This document shows, one piece after another, positions 1 to 10,200 of a stretch of 64,000 nucleotides of DNA. The translations under genes were made by a program, and so were the position numbers. The notes beneath the pieces are model-generated. The model was not told the origin of the DNA. It ran no database searches and worked only from the letters and a program-made list of their open reading frames with translations. Origin of the DNA: Megamerina dolium. Lineage: Eukaryota > Arthropoda > Insecta > Diptera > Megamerinidae. Each line of letters begins with the position of its first letter. The stretch's first letter is position 1. The stretch covers positions 32,211,001-32,275,000 of the forward strand of contig OY978526.1 in the NCBI GenBank assembly GCA_963854835.1. The letters are read 5' to 3'.

Positions 1-654
1 AATTAAATTAATTTCCAAAATTGGATTCTGAGACAGGGCTGATGGTTGATGTTGATTGAGATGCGATATGGTGTACGAATAACAATTTGTAATGATATTT
101 GCTTTTGCAATTAATCATAATAATTGCGTAAATTTATTGTCGACTTATATACAAGAGAGAATTAGGACAAAGCAACTCTGCATGCTATACTTACGGTTGT
201 CCGCAAGGCCGATGTTACAGACACTCGGCATGCACTACATGAGATTATATACTATTTTTATATTAAGCGGAATAAAATTTACACAATTACAATTTGTCAA
301 TGAAATTAATTATAATAATTGCATGAATTGGTTGTTGACTTACATACAAGTTTCTGGCTTGACGATGTCGTTGCATTTAATATAAATTAAATGTTTGGAA
401 GAGCAAAAAAGAGAGTAAAATCCTCTCACAGACATTGGTAGACAATTCACAGAGTCGTGAAAGTGCCACAGTTACGGGCAACATTAAAAAAATTTAAAGA
501 ATATTTTGTATGATAATTAAGATGACCTGATGAAATTGATTTTATTAAATATTTTTATGTTTGAAAAAGTATGTACTTTTAGATGAATCACCCACTACCA
601 TGTATGATTTCAAGTTAATGAATTTGTTTACATAATATTTATAAGTTTAAACTT
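1..654. other. Non-coding flank with an internal duplication
   Basis: No gene recognised. A 97-codon open frame (92-385, plus) exists only because two imperfect copies of one segment (about 82-152 and 289-350) lie in the same frame; both copies read IN-x-NNC-x-N-x-L-x-TYIQ. No start context, splice signals or family resemblance support a protein. The last bases before 655 are the probable 3' flank of the minus-strand protease. Confidence 0.4.
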
Positions 655-1805
655 TTAACTATTTATAATGAAATTAATCCAATCAACATATGGCACGGTC
701 ACTGTGTATATTCCTGGGATATTAGTTAGTTCGCATGATATTCCATGTGATATAATTCCATAGATATAGTTCCGATTATTGTACATACATATAAGTGGGC
801 CACCACTATCACCCTTCAAATATAGAAAAGTACATAAAGAAAACATACATATGTATGTATGTACATAAATATTCACAAAAAGAAATTAAATAATTTCACC
901 TGACATGTATTTTGATTATAACCACTTGCACATATGGTGTTTTCTCCATTATGTGGTGCCCAAACATAGCCCAAGGCTTTCCTACATTTTTTCTTTGAAA
1001 TTACTTTTACCATGGCCTCCATAAGATATTTTTGCACATCTGCAGCTTGTCGCGTTGCACCATATCCGATTACCTTGCATGGGTCTGTTATATGCATTAT
1101 ATATACACAAAAAAAAAAATGTAAACAATAACCTATAAAAATTGAATATTTATTAATATCAGGTGGTGTGAATAATTATACGTTGGAATATTCTACTATA
1201 AGTGAACATCGTTGCAGGCAGTTTGTAAAATTGCGAACATTATTAGATTTGAATTTGACTATTCAATTTTTAGTGAATTTAGAAGTTGGTAACTCTGCTT
1301 CCGCCAGACAATAAAGCCGTGGTTATATTTCAATTTTTCTTGCAATTCTTGTTGCACTCTCTTGTCGAAAATTTATCTGGGCTATCAAACAGATATGGTA
1401 CATTAAGTATATTCGATTTGTTATCTATGTCAAACTGAGTGTTTTGTTAAGAAATTCAATTATTTAGTAGTATTCACTCTATTATTATTCACACCACTTA
1501 TGTCAATACTCTTCCTGTTTGCTTTCATTCCAAATACCGGTAATTGAGCAAAAGCATTAATAGTGGTGAATGTGTTGAAGGGTTGTAAATAATTCTTCGT
1601 CAAGTGCAATAATGCAATATCATTTTGGAGATTTATGCTGTTCGAGAAAAAGATATACAATGGGTTAAAATGTTCTTAAAATTGATATGTAAACAATTAC
1701 GATTGAAAGGATTTTAATTCCATACGATCTAAACTATAGTGTTCATTTTCAGGTATATACGAAATATTCTCATGCCCTATGACCGCAATAATACTGTCAA
1801 TTTGT
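655..1805 (-). CDS. Chymotrypsin-fold serine protease, 3' four exons (N-terminal part not found)
   Basis: Exons in transcript order: 1805-1701, 1637-1510, 1084-900, 813-655. They were joined at GT-AG boundaries with consistent phases and the stop lies in the last exon. What is seen: the catalytic Asp in NDIALLHL (second exon), a C-KVIGYG strand (third exon), and TCQ|GDSGGPL with the catalytic Ser created exactly across the last splice, followed by ISHGISC and PGIYTVTVPYVDWI. The family (S1A) is secreted and cleaves peptide bonds. The residue six before the catalytic Ser, which sets the S1 pocket, is Asn, so trypsin-like Arg/Lys specificity is not expected. The propeptide, IVGG start and AAHC histidine exon were not found up to about 2.4 kb; they may lie beyond a longer intron or be lost, leaving a pseudogene. 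The joins are mine and the 1510 donor is the least certain. Confidence 0.8.
1164..1498. mobile_element. Possible small inverted-repeat element in a protease intron
   Basis: The segment starts with TGGTGTGAATAAT near 1165 and ends with its reverse complement at about 1482-1496. It lies inside the intron between the protease exons ending at 1510 and starting at 1084. There is no open frame of note, and no target duplication could be recognised, so this is only a MITE-like candidate. Confidence 0.3.
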
Positions 1806-2395
1806 CTGAATTTAAAAATGTTAAATTAAATGTTATAGTTAATTGGTAGGCCATCAGCGGGCTTCTTGTTAAATCATATAACTAGTCAATTTTTCACGCT
1901 TTACGCTGGAATATTTGAATATTTACGCTTTGAACACCTCTTTCCAAAGTACATATCGTGTTGCTGAACTAATGCATAATCGCAGCTTGATTTTTCAACG
2001 CATGATAATTTTCAACACAAGCTATATTCATGTTCAATAGTCCATTCAGTTGAGAATATGACTGTTTTATCCTACTCTGTTACGAAGTCGAACACAATCA
2101 GAAATTTAAGCAAATTGCCGTTCGTTTCTTTATTGCCTCTCTTTTTTTGTTTTGGAGCATCTAGAAAAGGACAATGATTTTGCGAGACAAGTTTTGCATA
2201 TCGAGTCTCTAATTCGTCGGATATGTTACAAGAATAAGCAAAACAGCAACACTTGGGCATTGGAATACTCAAGGCGAAAATTTTTGGCTGCATTATTAGC
2301 CTATTTACCCTCGAAAATGATAACAATGTTAAGGGCCATTACTTAAATTAACGTAACATAACAGCAACGATAAAAAAAAAATTAACAAATAAATA
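1806..2395. other. No gene recognised
   Basis: AT-rich sequence upstream of the visible protease exons. Searched on the minus strand for an exon with an AAHC-type histidine motif and none was seen. Short open frames around 2072-2346 occur on both strands and look like chance. Confidence 0.4.
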
Positions 2396-2661
2396 TGTGG
2401 CACTTATAAGCTCCGAAGGGCTCTTTGTTCGAGCTTCTTTTTCAGTACTGCTGTGCGTGTTAAATTTTGAACAGTATTAGAAGGGACCTACTTATTTTAG
2501 CCGGTTCCGAACGGCAGAACCCTTGTGACATCACTTTTTCCGAGCTTTGTCACCGAGTTCATTTTAAAAGCTCTTCCATGGCAAATTATTACTACCGGAA
2601 GAATTGCTAGTTGCTTGTGGGATTGAACCCACGACCTACAAATCAGAAGGTGATAACACAG
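2396..2661 (-). mobile_element. tRNA-derived SINE, A-type tail, internally deleted copy
   Basis: Reads on the minus strand as the dispersed family described for the copy at 28363. The gtggcactta tail end is at the left, the central block with GGTTCCGAACGG follows, and a decayed tRNA-like head with the B-box remnant near 2615 is at the right. The region between the tail and head is shorter than in full copies. It is one of the more diverged copies. Confidence 0.75.
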
Positions 2662-3095
2662 ATAAACTGTCACTTAATAATCTCTTTTGCGTGTATCTGA
2701 TTACCATAAATATATCTTAACTTAGCATAGAAATCTAACGATTTTTAGTTTCAAAGTTAAGTTACGTAAGTTTCTATAATTTAGCCTTTACTGTCGAATT
2801 AGCCTGTTATGCCGTGATTACAAGATGAATGTTTTGATTGCTTTAATATAACTAGGATATTACACTATGAGTGTTTTGCTGTCAATTAAACAAAATTGTT
2901 ATTGTATTTGTTGGAATGAACACAGCAATAAACAGGAATACCGTGTACTGCACTAAAAACGATTCTGAGATAAATCCATTTAAAATGTGCCGTGAAATTC
3001 GATGAACTGCCAAATTAACCGATATAGCTGTTTCAAGGTACAATATAAAATGGCATACTTATTCAAAGCAACACTTATTGGAAAATATTGAACGC
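2662..3095. other. No gene recognised
   Basis: AT-rich spacer between two SINE copies. No coding, RNA or repeat structure could be supported. Confidence 0.4.
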
Positions 3096-3108
3096 TATTT
3101 ATATTATA

Positions 3109-3472
3109 AAGTCGGTGCCGTAGCTCAGTGGTTAGTGTGTTCGCCTTCTGATCTGTAGGTCGTGGTTCAATCCCCGGCTGATGCATAACAAATTTAATAT
3201 CGATAAGATTTTTCTTTCGAACGGTACCCACCTGTCGGCAAGCAATTGGCAATTCTTCCGACAGTAACAACTTGCCATGAAAAAGCTTCTTAAAGAACTC
3301 TGTGACAAAGCTCAGAAAAAGTGATGTCACAAGTGTTCTGCCGTTCGGAACCGGCTAAAATAAGTAGTTCCCTTCTAATATTGTCCAAAATTTAAGACGC
3401 ACAACAGTAATGGAAGAGAAGCTCGGCCAATGAGCCCTTTGGGGCTTTATGTGCCACATATTTATTTTTTTT
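3109..3472 (+). mobile_element. tRNA-derived SINE, A-type tail, full-length copy
   Basis: The head is tRNA-like, with an A-box region (GTAGCTCAGTGGTTAG) and a B-box-like GGTTCAATCCC from about 3114. A unique body with GGTACCCACCTGTCGGC and GTTCTGCCGTTCGGAACCGGC follows, and the tail is gtgccacatatttatttt. The copy is flanked by a 13-bp direct duplication (3096-3108 and 3473-3485), evidence of L1-type target-primed integration. A few extra bases lie between the left duplication and the usual SINE start. Confidence 0.85.
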
Positions 3473-3485
3473 TATTTATATTATA

Positions 3486-4192
3486 GCGTAAAAACAGCCG
3501 ATGACCCACTATTAGTAAAGATGTAGTAGAAGTAAACAAAATACGTAATACTTTCTCCAAACACAATGGGCAGCAGTAAGGATCCAACGAATGTTAATTA
3601 AGCTACCTCCGCAGAAATGTTGGTATTTAGTATAATTGCGACTTTCCTCGATACGCTCTTGTAATGATACCATATAAGGATATTTGGAAACATCTAAAAT
3701 GATCCATTTTTTATTTTACATTAATCTGCTTAAAATTTTGTAATTTTGTAATTATTACCGCCTATTGAAGTTACAATTTGTCCACCTAATATTGGTGTCA
3801 TATGAATTTTCACTATCTGATTTATCCAAAATATAAAGTACAGCATATTACTAGTACGTCTCATTATACCTATGTATAAAATTACTGACTAATGTTATTA
3901 AGTACACTTTTAACTATCTGTAAAAACGAAATAAACATTTTATTTTCATCTTCTATCCATACATTATTATTAATACAACAGTTGTGTAAATATTGTTCTA
4001 TTTTTAAGGGGAAACGTATCGTATAGTACCTTCTACTTAGTCAAATAAAACTTTACAGAATATTTCACCATCAAAGTTTGCTGTCAAGTGAGTGGACTCA
4101 TCGATGTAGTTCCACTGACCATTAGTTTCGGTATTTACATAAATTCCTTTGAGAATATTGTGCTAACAATAAAACAACCTTAATGGAGTGAT
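3486..4192. other. No gene recognised
   Basis: AT-rich non-coding sequence; no long open frame and no repeat that I can assign. Confidence 0.4.
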
Positions 4193-4513
4193 TAGTCGAC
4201 ACGTATCAGTAGGTAACGGATCAGCTGTTCCGATCTATTGCATACAAAAGCCATAAGAGCGATTAATCAAAAACGGATTGGTAGGTAACGTAACGTTGGA
4301 ATCTGTAGAAATTAGATATTCAATGGAGCGTATGTCAAAAAACGATAGTTATTCGCTGTTCTCTCGATCATAATTCTATTTTACATTATACCTAACTATA
4401 TCTTTCCTACACATATAGCATATAGACTGAGCTATACGTGTTGACTAATCGCACTCCGTTTTTTATATTACTTTACATTACTTTCTGTTACCTTACGTAT
4501 TGACTAATCGATC
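4193..4513. mobile_element. MITE-like inverted-repeat element
   Basis: The left end (GATTAGTC..ACGTA..GGTAACG) recurs inverted at the right end (GTTACC..TACGTATTGACTAATC), giving imperfect terminal arms of about 30 bp. A further GACTAATC block near 4442 suggests nested arms. There is no coding capacity. A non-autonomous DNA transposon is inferred; the family is unknown. Confidence 0.4.
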
Positions 4514-4884
4514 TATAAGACTTATGTACGCCTTAAAATTGTTATTGCCATGATAACCATAATACATGGCGGTAAGTTTAAGCGATAATTTTAAGAAAAT
4601 AGAAGGAAACGGTCCCCATCTGAAAGATAATATAGTGGTTCAAAGAATTTTCTAAATAGGTCTCAAAGTTTCAATAATGCCGTGATTATAAGTCCAAACG
4701 TTTAGTTATTGAAATTCTTATTGTTAGTTTCAATGGAAAAGTGTACTCTGAAGTGAACTCTTGCTATGCCACCACATGCCAATTAGTTCAGATTGCTGTG
4801 CACGAGTTTCTTTTAAAAATGAAAAAAAAAAATTGTTCCTTCTGTATATTATTGGTTTATTCAAAAGAGCAAACATTTGACTGC

Positions 4885-5725
4885 CTAAGCTGTCTTCGCA
4901 GTAGCGCATCCTGAAACAGAAGTTTTCGCGTGAAAAAGCAAGTTTATTTGTCAAATATCTATAATACGTGTAGTTTTTAAGCCATGTTTCCAAGACCTCG
5001 GCGACAGTTCTACCTCATGAATGGGCTGGTCGATATTCGCCTTAGGGGCCTGAATCGTTAATGGATTGTTCGCATAACATCGGTCCTCCACATAAAAAAA
5101 ATCGATTGTAACATGTATGGCATGACGCGCCATCCTGCCGAAACCAAAGATCGTCCAAGTCCATGTCTTCAACTTCCAGGCACAAAAATCGTTTATCATG
5201 GCTCTGTAGCACTCACCGTTGACCGAAATCGCAGCATTTTCAAAGTGGACCAATGATGCCACCGCTCCAAAATTCGCACCAAACTGTCACTCTCTGAGGA
5301 TGCATTGCATTCTCGACGATCACGTGCGGATTTTCCGATCCTCAGATGCGGCAGTTTTACTTGTTAACCACCGAGATAAAAATGCTCTTCGTCAGAAAAG
5401 ATGAATGAAAAAATTTTTCAATAAACGCGCTGTTTGGGCATTAAGTGCATTAATTCCCAACATTGTTTAAGCGTACTTTTTCCATTAAATCAATATATTT
5501 TTAAAATACATTGCTATAATTATGGTTCCAATAACTCATATTTTTGGGATATATAGTTACTATTTAAAAAAAATCGTTAAGCGTGTTATCCATTATGAAA
5601 ATAAAAAAAATAACGTTTACTTTGATAACTGTAAAAACTATATGTATTATAGATATTTGATAAATAATCTTACTTTTTCACACAAAAACTTGTGTTTCGG
5701 CAAACTGTGGTTCGAAGACAAAATA
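4885..5725 (-). mobile_element. Fossil DD41D (rosa-type) mariner with inverted arms
   Basis: On the minus strand, between about 5420 and 4980, decayed frames show SDEEHF, a second block ending in SVNGECYRAMINDF, and a later block KTWTWTIFGF. These are the same order of motifs as the better copies at 44079 and 48925 (SDEAHF, TVNGxRYRAMITNF). The frame is broken many times. About 90 bp at 4890-4978 recurs inverted at 5630-5720, which may be subterminal arms of the element. Certainly inactive. Confidence 0.6.
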
Positions 5726-5729
5726 TGCT

Positions 5730-6355
5730 CGTTTTTTGTGAAAAGCGATATTGATTTTCTTAAATAATATATATTCGAACTTTGTTAATCCTTGTAAGAA
5801 AATTTCTGAAGCACTAAAAAGTTATTTATTTGAACATTTATTTAAATTTATATGGTCAATGATGATCCGTACATAGTTGTCGTTGTTGGCATTTGTTGAA
5901 ATATAGCAGCCGCAAAAAATTTCTTTACAAAACAATATACACGAAACGAAGGAGAATAATAGAATTATGGTCCAATTGTAACAGAGTTGCAAAAGAACAC
6001 CAACTCGCATATATTTTCCCTTTTACTCGAATATAATTTCCTTTTAGTTAATTAGCAATGCTGGTGGTATATATGGTTGTTCGTGAAATTTATAAATCTG
6101 TGGTAAATATATTCGTTTATTTAAAATAAATTTTTATTTGCACTTGCTTTATTTTGCTTATTTTTGTTTATATTTACAATAATTTGACGTGTTGTTGAAA
6201 TTTCCGAAGCACATTTCAGTAGTCTATTCACAATAGTGCTGTTTTTTTACTTTCCAACACTATAACTCAGGTCGATCAAAATATAAGCCAGTTCAATTCA
6301 ACTCGGTTCAAATAGACGATGTCGCTTATTTTTGTCGTTGCTTTGCATGCAGTTC
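5730..6355. other. No gene recognised
   Basis: AT-rich sequence without supported coding or RNA features. Confidence 0.4.
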
Positions 6356-6358
6356 GAC

Positions 6359-6395
6359 CCGCATTCTTTTGCAACTCACGTGCAAAAGAATGCGG
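6359..6395. repeat. Perfect 15-bp hairpin with a 7-nt loop
   Basis: The 15-base arm CCGCATTCTTTTGCA at 6359-6373 is exactly reverse-complemented at 6381-6395 around the loop ACTCACG. It stands alone, not inside a recognised element. The function is unknown. Confidence 0.8.
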
Positions 6396-6889
6396 CTGTA
6401 AACGTAGAAAATACAGAAATTAATTAAATCGTAGGCTCAGGGGAAACATTGAAACATTCAGCATTGCCATGGAGATATTTTAATCAAACATTTTTGTTTT
6501 TATTTAACCTTTCGTAATACAATTATTTTTATTTCAAATTATTTGTGGCACACAAGTATTGTTAAATATATGTAATAACACAATATAACAAATGTTAATA
6601 TAAATCGTAAAGATAAACAATATAAAATATTTTAATACAAAAATAAATCTATTTGAACATCATGGCAGAATTGTTTCGTTATCACCAAACAGCTGACACG
6701 ATTTTAAAGTAGAAACCTAATCGTCGCAAGTTTTCTACGTTACTTTACTTTAGGATACAATTTGGGTAATCTATTGTAATTTGACAATTGATACGGCAGG
6801 TTGTGACAGCTGACACGTTATTTTAAGTTACATCGTGGGGTAGTTGGACCATTAAAGGATTTCGCCCATCAGAGACGATTTGTGAGCGC
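6396..6889. other. Non-coding sequence with repeated CAGCTGACACG motifs
   Basis: No gene is seen. CAGCTGACACG occurs at 6690-6700 and again at 6807-6817, followed by an A/T-rich run both times. The same motif occurs twice inside the inverted-repeat element at 30165-30707, so this may be a decayed relative of that element. Confidence 0.35.
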
Positions 6890-7009
6890 TGTGACGTAAT
6901 ACTGGTCCAGCTGAGAAAGAAATGATAAAATGGCGAACAACTTGTAAAGAAAAATGTAAACAATGGTAAATAATGAATGAATAAAGCAACCATTGGACCA
7001 GTGTTACGT
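6890..7009. repeat. Small inverted-repeat segment upstream of a Tudor gene
   Basis: An 18-base arm near 6890-6907 (TGACGTAATACTGGTCCA) returns inverted at 6992-7009 with one mismatch; a CAGCTG lies on the outer side of the right arm. It is about 120 bp in total and sits roughly 270 bp upstream of the proposed start of the plus-strand MYND-Tudor gene. It could be a MITE or a structured promoter segment. Confidence 0.5.
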
Positions 7010-7281
7010 CAGATACACAGCTGATTATGTCAAATTCACTGAGAACCGATAAACGGTAAAAGATTTGCGCTACCTTAGAATTCTGTCTTCCGAGCGAAAC
7101 AAGTATATTATGCCGCAATGTTAGCTTCATATTAACAACACTTGTTAAGTGCGGCTTGATATTATTATCGATAAATTTGTATAATCTATGCCGGTGAAAT
7201 TGTATGCTGAAAAGCAATTGCGCTTGATCGTTCCATCGTGTCACATATTTTTTTAGAAATTGCTGGGATTGGTATTTCAAA

Positions 7282-10200
7282 ATGGATCATAGGTAAAAAA
7301 ATGTTTTGTATAAATTAGGATTGCGTTTGCAGGATTTGATTTAATTCCTTTCATATATTTATATACAGACGTTTTCAAAGGAATAGTGCGGGCGCAAATC
7401 ACATTCCAAATGGCATGACCGCTTTAAACAATACCAATTCGAGGGTAAATGTACACAATTATTAAATGTTCCATCCAGTTTAGTGATAGCAGTTATCATT
7501 CTATTATACATAGGATTTAAAAGAAGTAGTTGGTAGGATTGCAGAGACTGGTTCGTGTACGTTATGCCAAAAGAATGCTGTTTGTGTGTGTGAACGATGT
7601 GGCGACTATTATTGCTCCCCTGTATGTCAGCGACAAGATTGGCAGAGTCATCGTTACATATGTTTTCCAATGCCGTGAGTCAAACTTGAAATTTGATGTT
7701 TAGAATATCATATAACTGCCAACACATTATAGATCATTAGTAAGTGTGTCTGCTTATAGTGGAGGAGTATCATTAAGTGCTGCAGAAGTACCAATACTGA
7801 CAGTTTCTTCTGCAAACAATATCAAAAAAGAATGCCAACCGCAGTCTCCAAATACAATTGATATGAAGGAGAAGTTTAATGCCATGTCAAACAGAGATAC
7901 CCAAAAACAGTTACAATCAATACCGACTACTCCAATTCCGAAATCTAGTAGTCGTGTTCTTATAACAGGTTTCCGTTCCGCCAATCGTTGCTTTGTACGA
8001 TCACTTTCTCCGGAAGATAACGATGCCTTTGTGTTGAATTTAAAAAAGATTGAGAATTTTGGAAGGACAGCACCTCAGCTAAATGCTGTTCCTAAGGCTC
8101 TTTCTTTCGTATTGGCACTATTTAATGGCATCATAAGCCGTGCCCAAGTGTTGAGCGCACGTAATGCTAAGGCTATTCGACTCTTATTTTGCGACTATGG
8201 ACGCACTGCAATGCGTCAGCTATCTGAATTGCGTGAAATTCCGAATGATGCGTTGGCATTGAAGCAATACTCTGTAATGGTTCAGTTACGCAATGTTGCA
8301 AACTATCCGGTGAATGACAAATTGCTGAAAAGCCTGAACATGTTCGAAGAGAAGGATTACGAAATCAGATACAAGGCAAATGACGGCAATGAAGTTGAAC
8401 TATATATATGGCAGACAAAGGAACTATTAAACAATAAAATCAATGAGCTTTGTATGGGTTCGCCTTCGGTACGTGTTGATGGTAATGCATCACACAATCA
8501 AAAGACTGATCAAAAAGTTTCGAGCACGGATAAGAATACCGTTGAGAAGTTGACTAATTCGCAAAATGATAACAAACATAGTGATAATCTGAATAATAAT
8601 AACAATCAGGAACATACAACAAAGGATAATCTAATAAAATCGCCACAAAACCATACTGTTGGCGTTGTAAGTTTGCATTTAATTATTATTTGATCGGTTT
8701 TCAAGTTGGAAATGCTAATAATAATATGATTACAGCCCTTTAGGACATGTTGCCCTTTCAGGGAAAACTCCACCAATGTTCGTGTAATCGTTCTTGACAA
8801 TTCTTGTTTGCATTTGGGATACATTGGCTGTTTAGCTGAAACAGATTTAACCAATTTGGCAACTGTGCATGCATTTTTGGCTACCTATAAAGATACAAAT
8901 AAGTCGTACAATCCCAAGTAAGATACGCTATATCAGCAATGTGTATGATTTTTTACAATTTCATTTACTATACTTGACCTCTAATAGATTGCACGAATTT
9001 TGCATTGCCAAATTCGAGAATGAATGGTATCGCGGCAAGGTGGTGGAAATACAAGGTCCGGATCAATACGGCGTTGTCTACATTGATTATACCAATGTTA
9101 GTACAGTAACCAGCAAGGATATTAGACCTTATCCAGCTGAATTGGCATTAGATTGCCGAACTTGTCTATGTCTCATTGACGGTAAATATGCATGTGATTT
9201 ATAAATATGTGGCAATAACACTACTACACGATTTTTTCCTCTTTTGCGAGTACCTCAAAAAGAGTAAGTTTTCTGGATTAACTTTGAGTTGCTGAAAAAG
9301 AAACTCACCCTCATTCATTTCGTTTTCGAGATATTCGCAAAAAAAGTGATTTTTTGCACTTTTTATATTTAATGGGAAAAATTTCGGAAACGAATTAACC
9401 ATATAATATGATTTGCACACCATTCCAAAGCCGTGGTCTTTTTCGTTCTGACAATGTTCCGCCTGTGTTAATTGGATTAAATCGGAGTACTTTTAATACC
9501 AGAGAAGTCCTACTTTGGCTTTTGAGCTTATTTCTGATTACAATATCAGGGTTACTTAACAGAGCATGCCAATTGTTGTTGCGTGACAACAAAAATTAGC
9601 ATGCGTGGCAGTCTATTCATTTATGTGACGGCAGAGCAAAAACAGAGAAGGAATAAATTTGCTATAAGGAGCAACAACTACGTGTTCGTTTGTTCACATT
9701 CTACTTTTCTGTTCCTTTACATTGAATATCAACACGTGATATTACTTGCTGATATTTCTGATTGCCTGATACACGACATCTGGTGCTTCGATAGAACGAT
9801 CCTTTGTCAAAATTACTGAAAATTTATAAAATTTAGTATTATGAAAATGATCATTAACACCTTATATATAGTAAGTTGATCTATATATAAATATATGCAC
9901 TTGCATGAATGATGTATACCTAAAAGTACTCCATACGCATACGCCTATATATTGAATAATAGTAAAAATTGTTCATAAAATATTTTATCATTTATTTATT
10001 AAATTCATTGATAAAAATATTTACTAATTCACACATAATAAATATGTACTTATTATGTGATCTTATTTGAATATAATTTGCTATGTTAAATTACATTGGC
10101 ATTGCTCTCTTCAAAATCTTTGTATACTGCAACTCTGTTAAGTGGCTCTGATATTTGTAATCAGAAATAAGCTCAATAGCCAAATTAGGACTTCTCTGGT

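Noticed and set aside
2980..3330. 116-codon minus frame and similar recurring frames at 28375-28581, 42302-42496, 60363-60545, 60920-61380
   Set aside because: They recur because they are antisense to SINE copies; the shared peptide tracks the repeat, not a gene.
7359..7670. 103-codon minus frame
   Set aside because: Antisense to the MYND exon, whose zinc ligands are intact on the plus strand.
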